A DNA stretch of 64,000 nt from Leuctra nigra (lineage: Eukaryota > Arthropoda > Insecta > Plecoptera > Leuctridae), in contig OW203766.1 in the NCBI GenBank assembly GCA_934045905.1, positions 13,944,309-14,008,308 of the forward strand. The letters run 5' to 3'. The notes beneath the pieces are model-generated. The model was not told the origin of the DNA. It saw nothing but the letters and a program-made list of their open reading frames with translations, and did no database searches. A program made the translations under genes and the position numbers. This document shows positions 42,169-53,394 of the stretch, in pieces; the stretch's first letter is position 1; every line of letters begins with the position of its first letter.

Positions 42169-45159
42169 GATCCCAGAAAAAAACACTCCGTGTAAAAAAG
42201 GCAGCCAAGTCTCTTTACTTAAAAAAAATCAACACCGAAAAGGAGTGATATCAAAAAAGGAGCCAAGTCAATGACATTTCCAAATATTTAATCGTATCTT
42301 TGAAATAAAAGTATAAACACCGAGAAATACTTTACAAAAGGACTTGGCGCATCGTTTTTTTAAAGACATCATTCTATCCTAAAAGTGGAAAGATGATTAA
42401 CAAGTAGGTACATATTCCTCTTTTTATTTGAGCCAGTATCTATGAATCAAGCTACTTTTGGTAATGGCTATTTTATAATTTTGTAATGGCGATAGAAGAA
42501 AGATGTCATGCTGTAATAGAAGTAATAATAAGGGAGGTAGAATTAAATAACAAGGAAGTGGGCTCATATATATTCTTATAGCACTGTTAATATGGTGATA
42601 TTAGAAGGATATCTTTTCATAATTTGATCATGACTGAGGGAAATCATGAAAAGTTGTCAAATAATTACTAACTATTTATAGAACACTATTATATTATGGA
42701 AGTATATTATTATGGTATATATTATACCATTATATGGTATATATTATTATGGTTTTAATAGTTGTTCAATGTGACTTCACTGTGTACTTTATGAAATGTA
42801 TTGTTATAAAATGTGGATTAATAGAAATGTATTTCATTGTGAGAAGGTGTAACGCATGAGACTTAATTATGTTGACCACGAATCAATAATATGAAGATAA
42901 CTATTGTGTATTTATAGAAAACATAGGCAACAAGTTTCATCGCGTACATATTCAAATAGAAAATATTTTACAGTAGGTATGTAGGTATAATATGTAATTG
43001 AAAGTTGTGTCCCTATTATTCTAAAAATTCTAAATTACGGTTGTATATAAATGGCATATGCTTATGAATAGAAAAATGTCTTTAAAAAAACGATGCGCCA
43101 AGTCCTTTTGTAAAGTATTTCTCGGTGTTTATACTTTTATTTCAAAGATACGATTAAATATTTGGAAATGTCATTGACTTGGCTCCTTTTTTGATATCAC
43201 TCCTTTTCGGTGTTGATTTTTTTTAAGTAAAGAGACTTGGCTGCCTTTTTTACACGGAGTGTTTTTTTCTGGGATATCACTTCTTTTGTTAGTTTATTCA
43301 TACAGCTTGTAGCACATGTCCGAGCAAGGACTACTTTCTTTAAAAAAATACGCCTCAACCGATTAGGATAGGTACTAAGAAATTACAATCGGTCCAGCCG
43401 TTTTCGATATATTATAACGTCCCTTCCGGTTTTGAAATGAAGGCCGAAATTAATGTAAAATTGCATAATTTGATTGCAATCGGTACAGCCGTTTTCGATA
43501 TATTATAACGTCCCTTCCGGTTTTGAAATGGCGGCCGAAAATAATGTCGTCTTGAATTCATAATTATTAGTCATACTATTTCCAAAATTTGGTTGCAATC
43601 GGTACAGCCGCTTTCGATAATGACGTCACTTCGGTTTTAACAATGGCGGCCGAAAATAATGTCGTCTTTAATTCATAATTATTAGTCCTACACATTTCCA
43701 AAATTTGGTTGCAATTGGTACAGCCGTTTTCGATATATGACGTCACTTCCGGTTTTGACAATGGCGGCCGAAAATAATGTCGTCTTTATTTCATAATTAT
43801 ATTAGTCCGACATAATTCTAAAATTTGGTTGCAATCGGTACATCCGTTTTCGATAAATGACGTCACTTCCGGTTTTAACAATGGCGGCCGAAATAAATGT
43901 CGTATTGAATTCATAATTATAAGTCCTACACAATTCCAAAATTTAGTTGCAATCGGTACAGCCGTTTTCGTTATATGACGTCACTTCCGGTTTTAGAAAA
44001 TGGCGGCCGAGAGCACTGCAACCTTGAATTTATAATTATTTACAATGAATGTTTAATAAATATCTATTTAAAAGTATAAAGTGGTGAATTGAGTGTCCTT
44101 TAGAATATTAATGACGTCATTTAGCATTTTTATGACGTCATTTCCGGTATAGGTAATAAGAAAACAATTTAGTTTTATCTAGTTGATACTTCATGAATGA
44201 CCTTCTGAATTCAATAGCGCTAATTTCCGTCAAATCGCTCATGCCGTTTTCAATATATGACGTCATTTCCGGTTTCATTTAGTGGTTCCTGCCGCCATTT
44301 CCGGTACCGTTAATTTGTATATTCATTTATCCCAATTGATTTTTCAAATAGATTGCAGAATGAATATACATGAGCTAGTTCAGTGGCAATCGGTACAGGC
44401 GTTTTCGATGTATGACGTCACTTCCGGTTTCAGGAATGGCGGCCGAGAACACTGTGTATTGAAATTATAATTTTGTATTGTCTTTGTTACAATGTAAGAT
44501 AATGATATGTGTATTTAAAGTATAATTTGATGAAATAAGCTAAATATTGCAAATTTATGACGTCACTTCCGGTTTAGAATATAAGAAAATTATATTTTTA
44601 AGTAACATACTTCATATAGATGACCATCTAAATCGAATGGCGCTAATTTCGTTCTAATCGGTCCAGCCGTTTTTCATATATGACGTCACTTCCGGTTTAA
44701 AAATGGCGGCACAAAAAATCACAAGAGGCAAGGTATCATCAGACGCCAAAAGTGCATATGTGGTAAAAATTTCAGGTTGATCGGTTCAGCCGTTTAGGCT
44801 GTGGCGGTGACAGCGACCTTTTCTGATATCATCTGAAGAAGAAGAAGAAGAAGAAGAAGAAGAAGAAGAAAGCGGTGTAATTTCACGATTTTCACTGCCC
44901 TCTAGGTCGTAAACGGCATGACTGGTTGTTGTCGCGTGATGTATATGTTGTCAGGTGGGCCATAGCTCAAAATTAAGACATTTCACAACAATGAGAGATT
45001 TTTCATAGTTGAGATCCAGTAGGCTGAAAATGCTATGTTGTTGCTTACAGTAAAAGTAGTTGGTCTGCTCCTCAGTTTATATAGGCATTTACGGTATGTT
45101 GAGTGACTGTGAGTGTACGGTACGACTTGGCTGTGTGGAGCGACCGCTCCACTAGATAG
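42169..45159 (-). mobile_element. E2 element, copy B (longest)
   Basis: Reverse orientation to copy A. Inverted arms at about 42169-42384 and 43068-43278, loop about 680 bases, then an array reading TGACGTCACTTCCGG. From about 43470 to 44000 the array is regular, roughly 120 bases per unit (GCAATCGGTACAGCCGTTTT, then TGACGTCACTTCCGG, ATGGCGGCCG, TTCATAATTATTAGTC); beyond that, units are longer and diverged to about 44710. Next come TCAGCCGTTTAGGCTGTG, a (GAA)n run, GATCCAGTAGGCTG, the hairpin GTGGAGCGACCGCTCCAC (45135-45152) and the end CTAGATAG. Non-coding. Confidence 0.82.
44835..44870. repeat. (GAA)12 microsatellite
   Basis: About twelve GAA triplets within E2 copy B, at a position where copy A has GAAGATGATGATGATTC-type sequence (complement relation), so it is a lineage-specific expansion. 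Confidence 0.9.
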
Positions 45160-45969
45160 GATGTTCACATGATCTATTATGATTGTATATTAGTTGCACC
45201 TTTTAATTTTTGCTTCGTGCCTATTTTTAATTAGGTGCGGGTTATTCAACAAAACCGCGCAAAACTATGAAATTTCCGATACGATTGGAAACCAAACCCG
45301 TTAACCAATTGATCTAAAATTTTAATAATTATTAGATAAAAGACAAACTTAGGGTTATCACTTGGCACATTTTTTAAATTAAATTTCATACGGCACCCAG
45401 CGGGACAAGAAAATATACAATTTTTCACCAAAACTCAACTAATTTTTACTAATTATTTACAAAGCAAAAAAATAAAATGTACTAGAAATAACCCTAAGTC
45501 TGTCTTTTATCTAATCACGATTAAAATTTCAAATCATTTCGTCAACCCACTTTGTCTCCAATCGTATCCAAAAAAAAGTGCCTGCAGGCTGCAGCAAGCG
45601 GCAAAATTTCTCGCGCTTGCAGCACCATACATATTGTAAATCCAGTTGTGTGCTGCTAATTTGTGTAGTATATTATGTATGAACGAGTATAGAAGGTAAA
45701 ATATTATATACTCAGCTCGGATTTTGGGTCTGGTGAAGAGTCTCCTCGTCTCCAGCAATACGCAGGCCCGGCAATTTTTTGAATTTCACTATAGCATTTT
45801 GCATTTTAACCCGATTTAAAAACAATTTTTGATCGATTTGATCATCTAAATTCTTCAAATTGCTATTGATATTTTTTGCTTTTTGTTCTATTCATTCCAT
45901 CACAATTTTCGCCTCCCCCCTCGCGACTGCGGGGGCTGCAACATCAAAGTTACGCCAGTTCTGTCCATT

Positions 45970-46526
45970 GAGGATGAAAAACTGACACCTCCAGGAATAA
46001 CGACTTTTCTTCTCCTCAACTCACAATATTGTACAATAAAACAACTCATATCTTAATATTAACGACGCCATTGTTCCCGGCCGCCACTGATGGGAGTAAA
46101 TTAGACGAATTGAGCACAATTTGCTGGCATTCATGCAGTCAGGCCACGAACTTGCTTCGTCGCTTCGTACGTGCATTGTTCTAACTACATACTAGCTTCA
46201 TACTAGCCATTGTACTGTGCGCAAACAACTCAAATGCAACACAAAAACACTTTGTGGGCGCTGCCTTATTGGGACAACATTCGACGATTTGATTTTACCT
46301 AATTTGGATGTCGTAAATTGGGCTCATAAAATGCTATTTTGGTTTGGCACGCTACTAGAAGAGTTGATACCAAAGAAGCCAAATCGCAAAACAAAAGTAG
46401 TTTTTCTCGTATACATTAGACCAATGATGGAGATTTTTATTGAACTTTGTATCGGCAATGTCTCTTTAAAGTTTAGATATTTTAGACTTTTGTATCTCAT
46501 CCAGTCTTATTCAATAATGCATTCAA
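45970..46526. other. Intergenic, no secure gene
   Basis: A 124-codon plus frame at 46217-46591 has no recognised features and runs into the hairpin below, so I do not call it a gene. Confidence 0.4.
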
Positions 46527-46714
46527 TAGACAACATCATAAATTATCTAGTTAGCTCTGCTTTTCAAAAATTTTCATATGCAGTACCGTGATCCAAGTAT
46601 CTATTATGGTTATGATCCATTGTTGAAAAACCATAATAGATACTAGGATCACGGTACTGCATATGAAATTTTTTGAAAAGCAGAGCTAACTAGATAATTT
46701 ATGATGTTGTCTAA
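46527..46714. repeat. Near-perfect long hairpin
   Basis: Arms of about 86 bases, 46527-46613 and 46627-46714, with a loop of roughly 13 bases. GCAGTACCGTGATCC on the left is mirrored by GGATCACGGTACTGC on the right, and GTTAGCTCTGCTTTTC by GAAAAGCAGAGCTAAC. Few mismatches. It may be a MITE or a source of double-stranded RNA. Confidence 0.88.
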
Positions 46715-46871
46715 TTCAGTGATTTTAAACGCAATTTGAACACGAATAATTTCATCGATCTCTTTAATACAATCTTCATTTTGAAATTGTTCTGATTTTA
46801 AATGTGTATACATTTGTTGGACGTGTTCTTTCCGGTTTCAAACTGACCCCAATCAGTACCATTGCATGGAA

Positions 46872-48685
46872 TATGTGTAAAAATACCAGCCAAGTCTCTA
46901 CAACTGAAAAAAAAGCTATGAAATCTTAAAATTCTGCACTGAAAAGTAGTGATATCAAAAAAGAGCCAAGTCAAAACTTTATTTGAAAATCAAAAAATAC
47001 TTGGCGCATCGTATACTTTATAAATAATTTAGAAGTATAGTCCAGATATAAAATATACATATAATATACCTATAATGCCATAAAAAACGATGGGCCAAGT
47101 ATTTTTTGATTTTCAAATAAAGTTTTGACTTGGCTCATTTTTTGATATCACTACTTTTCAGTGCAGAATTTTAAGATTTCATAGCTTTTTTTCAGTTGTA
47201 GAGACTTGGCTGGTATTTTAACACGGAGTTTTTTTTATGGGGATATCACTCCTTTTTTAGTTTATTCTTAACATTTGTGACACAAATCGAATGAACAATT
47301 TCTAAATCATGTAAAAAAAAATCGCCATTTACAATTTGGTTACTTCTAATGAAAATCTGCTATATATTTGCTTAAATGGTCATTCATGAAGAATAGCAAA
47401 GGTTTCATTCCAATCGGTCAACCCAGTTCCGAGATATGGCAACACTTCGGTTTTCAACATGGCTGCTGAACTTACTGCACTGCTACATAGAATGTATATA
47501 TCTACAATTAATCTGTATCATTTTAAGCTTTCTGAATATGTATACGTTGTATAGAATGGAGATTATAATAATTTTTAAATTTGAATGACGTCATTACCGG
47601 GCTTATAAATAGGAAAATTGTAGTTTGGCTGTTCCTATTCCATTGAGATGTCCTTCCGAATCGTTTAGCGCTAGATTCGTACCGATCAGTCTACCATGTT
47701 TTCGAGATACGACGATACTTCCGGTTTCAAAATGGCGGCTGGAATCTCTGACCCCTTGAATTTTAATTTAAACATGATTACATCTTATTATAAGCTGTCT
47801 CAAATAGTATTTATTGTATCAAATTGTAAATTTGTGAGCTTTTTAAAATGTGTGACGTCATTTCCGGTTTTGGTATAGGAAAATGCAAATATTACTGATG
47901 ATATAACATTTAAAGTTAACCGTCTAAATAGTTTAGCGCTGGTATCGTTCAAATCTGTTTAGCCGTTTTTGAGATATGATGTCACTTCCGGTTTAAAAAT
48001 GGCGGCTTCCGGTTGGTTTTATAACAAGTCAAACGAGATATCAGAATAACATACGATACATTAATATCAAAATAATCGGATCAACCTTTGTTGCCGAAAT
48101 ACCAATCGATGTATTTCAAATTTTATGACGCCATTTCCGGTTTCGTTAACATAATTTTTAATCTTTTTCTATTGATAACCTATACTTGACCGTCTGAATC
48201 GTTTGGCGTAAATTTCGTTCTAATCGGCCGTTGACGAGATATGACGTTACTTCCGGTTTCAAAACGGCGGCACGAAAAAAGTCAAGGGGGGCGAGGGCAA
48301 ATCAGACGCCAAAAGTGCACACGTGGTAAAAATTTGAGATCAATCGGTTCAGCCGTTTAGGCTGTGACCTGTTTACCGGATTTTAGCTCCAGCCTACTGA
48401 GATTACTGATTATGAAAACCGCCCTAAAACACGATTTTCACGGCCCTCTAGCTCGCAAAGGGCGTAACATATTGTTCCCAAATGTGGTATATGTTGTAGG
48501 GTGGGCCATAGCTCGAAATGAACATATTTCGCAACAATGTGAGATTTTCCAATTTTAAGATCCAGTAGGCCGAAAATGCCACTTTGATGCTTACAGTAAA
48601 AGTGGGTTGCTCCAGCCTTTTTAAATGAGAATGTGCGCGCGCCGTACGACTTGGCTGGCGTGGAGTGACCGCTCCACTAGATAGT
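46872..48685 (-). mobile_element. E2 element, copy C
   Basis: Reverse orientation. Arms at about 46872-47020 and 47085-47247 with a loop of only about 65 bases; then a diverged array (TGACGTCATTACCGG, TGACGTCATTTCCGG, TGATGTCACTTCCGG, TGACGCCATTTCCGG, TGACGTTACTTCCGG), several followed by AAAATGGCGGC; CAGCCGTTTAGGCTGTGACC near 48350; AAGATCCAGTAGGCCG; then the hairpin GTGGAGTGACCGCTCCAC (48660-48677) and the end CTAGATAG. Older than A and B by its divergence. Confidence 0.8.
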
Positions 48686-48690
48686 ACAAC

Positions 48691-49082
48691 CAAGGGCGTA
48701 TCCAGGATTAAATTTCGTGGGGGGGGGGGGGGGGGGGCCGGACATTACTAATATTTTGAAAAATCACAGTGTAAAACCAGGGGTTCGGGGGCACAGCCCC
48801 CGAGAAAATTTTGGATCAAGGTAATTCATTTAGGTGCAATTTTGAATCGCACTGTATAGGTATTTTGAAAAATTATAAATTACAAAATATCCAAAAATTG
48901 GAAATTTTGTGGAATTTTAACTCAATTTTAACTATTTTGGAACGTTTTTGACATGACCTGTCTGTTTGTGTTTTTTTTCCCATATTATTTTAAATGTGCT
49001 TATTTTCTTAGATGAAACCCTGATTTCGGATGGGGGGGGGGGGCATGGCCCCCTCAGCCCCCCCCCCCTGAATGCGCCCTTG
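48691..49082. mobile_element. hAT-like MITE with 8-base target duplication
   Basis: Begins CAAGGGCGTATCCAG and ends CTGAATGCGCCCTTG. AGTACAAC flanks it on both sides (48683-48690 and 49083-49090). The G-runs next to both ends and the GGGGGCACAGCCCCCGAG core relate it to 15769-16356. It sits at the very end of E2 copy C. Confidence 0.9.
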
Positions 49083-49090
49083 AGTACAAC

Positions 49091-49970
49091 AGATAAAATA
49101 AAAAAAAGTTGTACAATCGTTATTATAGCTTTATTTTTTATCGATATCTTTACATTTTATGGTAATCATGCAATCGAAATCCCCCCCCCCCCTCTAGCCT
49201 TGCCCCCATCGAAGTTACGCCAGATCCGGCCAGATCATATGCGTATGAAATAAGTGATCGGAAAATTCTGAGGAGAACTGAACAAGAATACGAAAACATT
49301 ATTAGCCGCATCGATCATCAAGCAGGTATTTACAAAATGGGTGGCTTTTGTATTAGGATAGCAGCTGCACTTATATAAAACCAGAGACGAATAAAATGTA
49401 CGCAGATTACAGGAAGTTAGTAGAATTATTCAGTTTGCTCGATAACTGTACGTTATTGCATTCTCATGATTAGTAATTCACACCAGTTCACTTACTGCCA
49501 ACAAATCACAACTTATAGTTATATAATCCACTTGATAAATACATTCCCTTATTAAGACCCGACCCCTCTGCTTCTTATTCTCGTCGCGCGCTGTGACATG
49601 TGAGTGATGTCCACAACAGGATCAGGGCGACATCGTGTCTCTGTGTCCATTCCACAGTATTCCTGCCGCGAACACGGCTCCAGCGTCTTATAAGGAGCTG
49701 GACTCAATCCATCATGGCGTCGAGACCAATGTGGAGTGCTGGAGAAGGCCAAATACGGTAACAAATCTCAGTGGAAACTCTTTGTTATAGAAACATACAG
49801 AATTGAATTCAGATTGAATCGGTTTGGTTTGATAACATTTTGTCCAAAGATGGAAGTTTCAATAAATTTCACAGAGAGGCCTTAAAACATTATTAGCCGC
49901 ATCGATCACCAAGCAGGTATTTACAAAATGGGTGGCTTTTGTATTATAAAATCATTTTGAAATGATTATA
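49091..49970. other. Intergenic with an orphan hAT-type end
   Basis: A C-run and GAAGTTACGCCAGATC at about 49210-49225 resemble the right end of the hAT-like element at 45961, but no left partner was found. The rest, including a direct repeat of TTATTAGCCGCATCGATCA (49300 and 49890; followed by AGCAGGTATTTACAAAATGG in both), is non-coding. Confidence 0.5.
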
Positions 49971-49974
49971 AAAT

Positions 49975-50875
49975 CCTCCTTGAAGAGCACCTTCTTGACA
50001 AGCACCTCCTGACGAGAACCTCCTTGACGAGCACCTCCTGCCGAGTACCTCCTGACGTAAACCTCCTTGACGAGCACCTCATGAGCATCTCCTTGACGAG
50101 CACCTCCTTGACGAGCACCTCCTGACGAGAACTTCCTTGAAGAGCACCTTCTTGACGAGCACCTCCTGCCAAGCAACCCTTGACGAGCACTTCCTTGACG
50201 AGCACCTCCTGCCGAGCACCCCTTGACGAGCACCTCCTTGACGAGCACCTCATGAGCATCTCCTTTACGAGAATCTCCTTGACGAGCACCTCCTTGACGA
50301 GCACCTCCTTGACGAGCACCTCCTGACGAGAACTTCCTTGAAGAGCACCTTCTTGACGAGCACCTCCTGACGAGCACCCCTTGACGAGCACCTCCTTGAC
50401 GAGCACCTCATGAGCATCTCCTTGACGAGAATCTCCTTGAAGAGCACCTCCTGCCGAGCACCCCTTGACGAGCACCTCCTTAACGAGCACCTCGTGAGCA
50501 TCTCCTTGACGAGAATCTCCTTGAAGAGAACCTCCCTGATGAGCACCTCCCTGACGAGCACCTCCTGACGAGAACTTCCTTGAAGAGCACCTTCTAGACG
50601 AGCACCTCCTTGACGAGCACCTCCTGCCGAGGATCTCCTTGACGAGGACCTCCTTGACGAGTACCTCCTACCTTGGATCTCCTTAACGAGCACCTCCTGA
50701 CGAGAATCTCCTTGACGAGCACCTACTTACGAGCACCTTCTTGACGAGCACCTCCTGCCGAGCACCTCCTGACGACACCTCCTTGACGAGTACATCCTTG
50801 AAGAGAACCTCCTGACGAGTACCTCCTGACGAGCGCCTCCATGACGCGCACCTTCTTAACGAGCACATCCTTTCT
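49975..50875. repeat. 15-base minisatellite
   Basis: About 60 units built on TTGACGAGCACCTCC (and the variants TTGAAGAGCACCTTC, TCCTTGACGAGAATC and CATGAGCATC). Since 15 is a multiple of 3, the minus strand stays open in all three frames, giving pentapeptide runs (GGARQ, VKEVL, SSRRC). The frames overlap and break at indels, so a protein is unlikely. Confidence 0.93.
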
Positions 50876-52954
50876 TGATTAATGATTAGCACCTCCACAG
50901 CCAGCTCACTTTGGGCAGTCTCTACTTTGGAACTTTATTTTTAATTGTCTACGACGAATGGGGAGATCCCCTGTTAGCATCGAAGGGCTTATTTTATAGG
51001 AAAGAGTTATTTTCAATTTTCTCAGAAGAACAGTCACTGCGGGTGTCAGTATTCTACGACTTCTAAAGTTCGAACCTAAGTTTGGCCGTCTTGATCACAT
51101 TGATCTCCTCAAACATAGTTGTGGTCAATTTGCAATTTCTCTCCATGATAGTTCATGCCTTCAGCTAGCGATAATTGCTCTCAATCTTCAAGATCTTCAA
51201 TATAGAATACGAAATCAGCCACTAGTCGTGGGAAAACTAGATCACTGAAACAGGTCACGGGAAAGGTGAGAAATATAATTTATGTAATTACAGGATTATA
51301 CGATCTGAATGCCCCAGACAACCAGACAATATTCCAGACGAAATACAATTAATTCCCGCCATGCAGTTGTTTTGTCACGGATCAACTTGTCACGTGACAT
51401 TCCCAGACGAAACAATTGAGCCAGCAAACTGTCGTCTAATAATATCCCATGCACACCCACCTGGCTTCACTCAAGTTGCATAATATGACGCCACACGATG
51501 CACGGTCAAGTGCATCTCAAACTGCATGCGATGCAACGAGAAAGCACGTATTGGGGTGGAAAAGTTCCTACGGCTCTGATATTGAAGTTGCAGAAATCAG
51601 GTATGAGCTAATAACGGAGTAACATTTCATAATAGAGTGTAATTCCACCTGTGATGACTCAAACATGGTATGCAGAATCTCAAGGATTGCTTTGGAAAGG
51701 CGGTTGAACTTTGAAGAAAGACGTTCGCCTGTCAAATGATTGATATGTATGGATTCAATGGAGATTTTTCTGTCCACTTTTTATTGTATACATTTCTGTC
51801 AGGTTCTTGAAAGATTCATCAATCTGTACGATGTTCATTGGCTAATGGATGGATTCTTGAAGGTAAATATATGGAGATACAATTCCTTATTGTCATAGCT
51901 TTTGAACATTCGAATTACGCAAAATTGGATAAAAACAAAATAAATATCTATAGTAATTGTATTGAAGTATTGCAGTAAAATTCCGATATTTGCTCTTTAA
52001 ACAATAATGGGAATATATATAAGACTATTTAGTGTTAATGGGATTTTGTGTTTTGACGTGACTGTTATGTATGTAACCAATCTTAGTAAAATAAATAAAT
52101 AAATAAATAAAATAAACAAATATCAGAATTTTACTGCAATATTTCAATACTTACTATAAATAGATTCTGAAAGCTTCCTTGAAAATAATATAAATATCTA
52201 TATTTTTAAGTCAACCTTAGCAATAAACACCTACATACTATAATGACATTATTTGTTCCAAAACTTGACTCCAAACTGAAAAAAATTCGGCTGCACACTG
52301 CAATCACTTTTGGACCATTTCATAAAAAATGTGACAAATAATAATTAACGTAGTAAATTTTTTAGTTCACCTTAGCAATATACATAATTTATAAACGCTA
52401 TAACTTAATTCAATATTTATGCCCAAACTCGACTCAAAAAGCTGAAAAGGTAGGTCCATTTTAACTGAAAATCGAGTTTGGGTCACACATATTGAGTTGA
52501 TATTGCAAGATCGGCGCAAAAAATTGCTTTGTTAATAATTTTTCAAATTTTTCATGACGATATTTAAGGAATATTTTCTCAACCTTCTTCAAACGGCCAT
52601 ATCCTTCCCTCTTAAAACAGTCCCTAACTAAATGATTATAATTCGTGGGCAATTAGTGTGTACAACAAAGAGTCAATTCACGAACCTAAGCGTGGCCCAT
52701 ATTTTAATTCTCGCCACGTGTTTCTAATTAACAGCAAGTTGCTTCATTTCCAGCCAGTCAACATCTTGTCGCATGTTGTGTAGACAACAAAGTTGAACCA
52801 TGTGAAGCCCGGAATAGATCAGTTAGTGGAGGGATTGATTTGGAAATAGGGACGAAGGGTGAAATCGACGTAAGAGATTGGGTAGATGAGACGAAAGGTT
52901 TGGAAAATTATTACACGTACGAAAACAAGTCAAATGTGAATTATTCTGTTCTCT
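50876..52954. other. Intergenic, nothing recognised
   Basis: AT-rich DNA with an (AAAT)n microsatellite at about 52089-52110. No gene or element ends were recognised. Confidence 0.45.
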
Positions 52955-52959
52955 GGGGC

Positions 52960-53045
52960 CCTATTCTATAACTTTCATATTCCCGATTTTGCTGGAATCC
53001 GATTCGGTGCAATCCGAATCGGATTCTATATGAATATGAATATGG
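52960..53045. mobile_element. Fragment of the GGGGCC-type palindromic MITE
   Basis: GGGCCCTATTCTATAACTTT, then GATTTTGCTGGAATCCGATT with a mirrored CCGAATCGGATTC, matches the family at 20938-21064, 60228-60312 and 60332-60464. The right end is degraded. Confidence 0.6.
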
Positions 53046-53170
53046 AATATACAATATGAAAGTTCCTGTTCCTTTTCCTTTTACAACAAGATCTATCATG
53101 GATGTAGGGGTTTCCTGTTTCTATATTGAATCTCTTTGCTGGATCAATAAAATAAAATGCATTGCTCTAA

Positions 53171-53230
53171 CAATCTCCGTCGCCATTAGCCTCGCTGCAG
53201 AATAGTACGACGTTAAGCCCCAGACAAAAA
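53171..53230 (+). mobile_element. SINE 3'-end fragment
   Basis: CGTCGCCATTAGCCTCGCTG, then GACGTTAAGCCCCAGACAAAAA: the last 60 bases of the SINE family with its A-rich tail. Confidence 0.75.
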
Positions 53231-53394
53231 GTCTAACAACAACACGAAAACGTTTTGCTTCAATAAAAATCAACATATTTTGCTTTGCCAATAAATTTCT
53301 TTGCTCTAAGTGTAACAATGAAATAAATATAATTAAAAAAATAGAAAACGTATTGAAAAAGTGTATTACCTAAAAAATGCATAATTGAGCGAGC

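Larger units (their letters stand above)
41155..45961. mobile_element. hAT-like element hosting two later insertions
   Basis: The left end CAGTGGCGTAACTTC and right end AAAGTTACGCCAGTTC are inverted repeats apart from the last few bases on the right. TGTCCATT lies directly outside both ends (41147-41154 and 45962-45969), an 8-base duplication as for hAT. Between them are an inner hAT MITE (41267-42084) and E2 copy B (42169-45159); subtracting both leaves about 1 kb. G/C-rich subterminal blocks are present at both ends. The right-end mismatch is the weak point. Confidence 0.7.

Noticed and set aside
46217..46591. 124-codon plus frame
   Set aside because: It enters one arm of the 46527-46714 hairpin, has no recognisable domain and no supporting signals.
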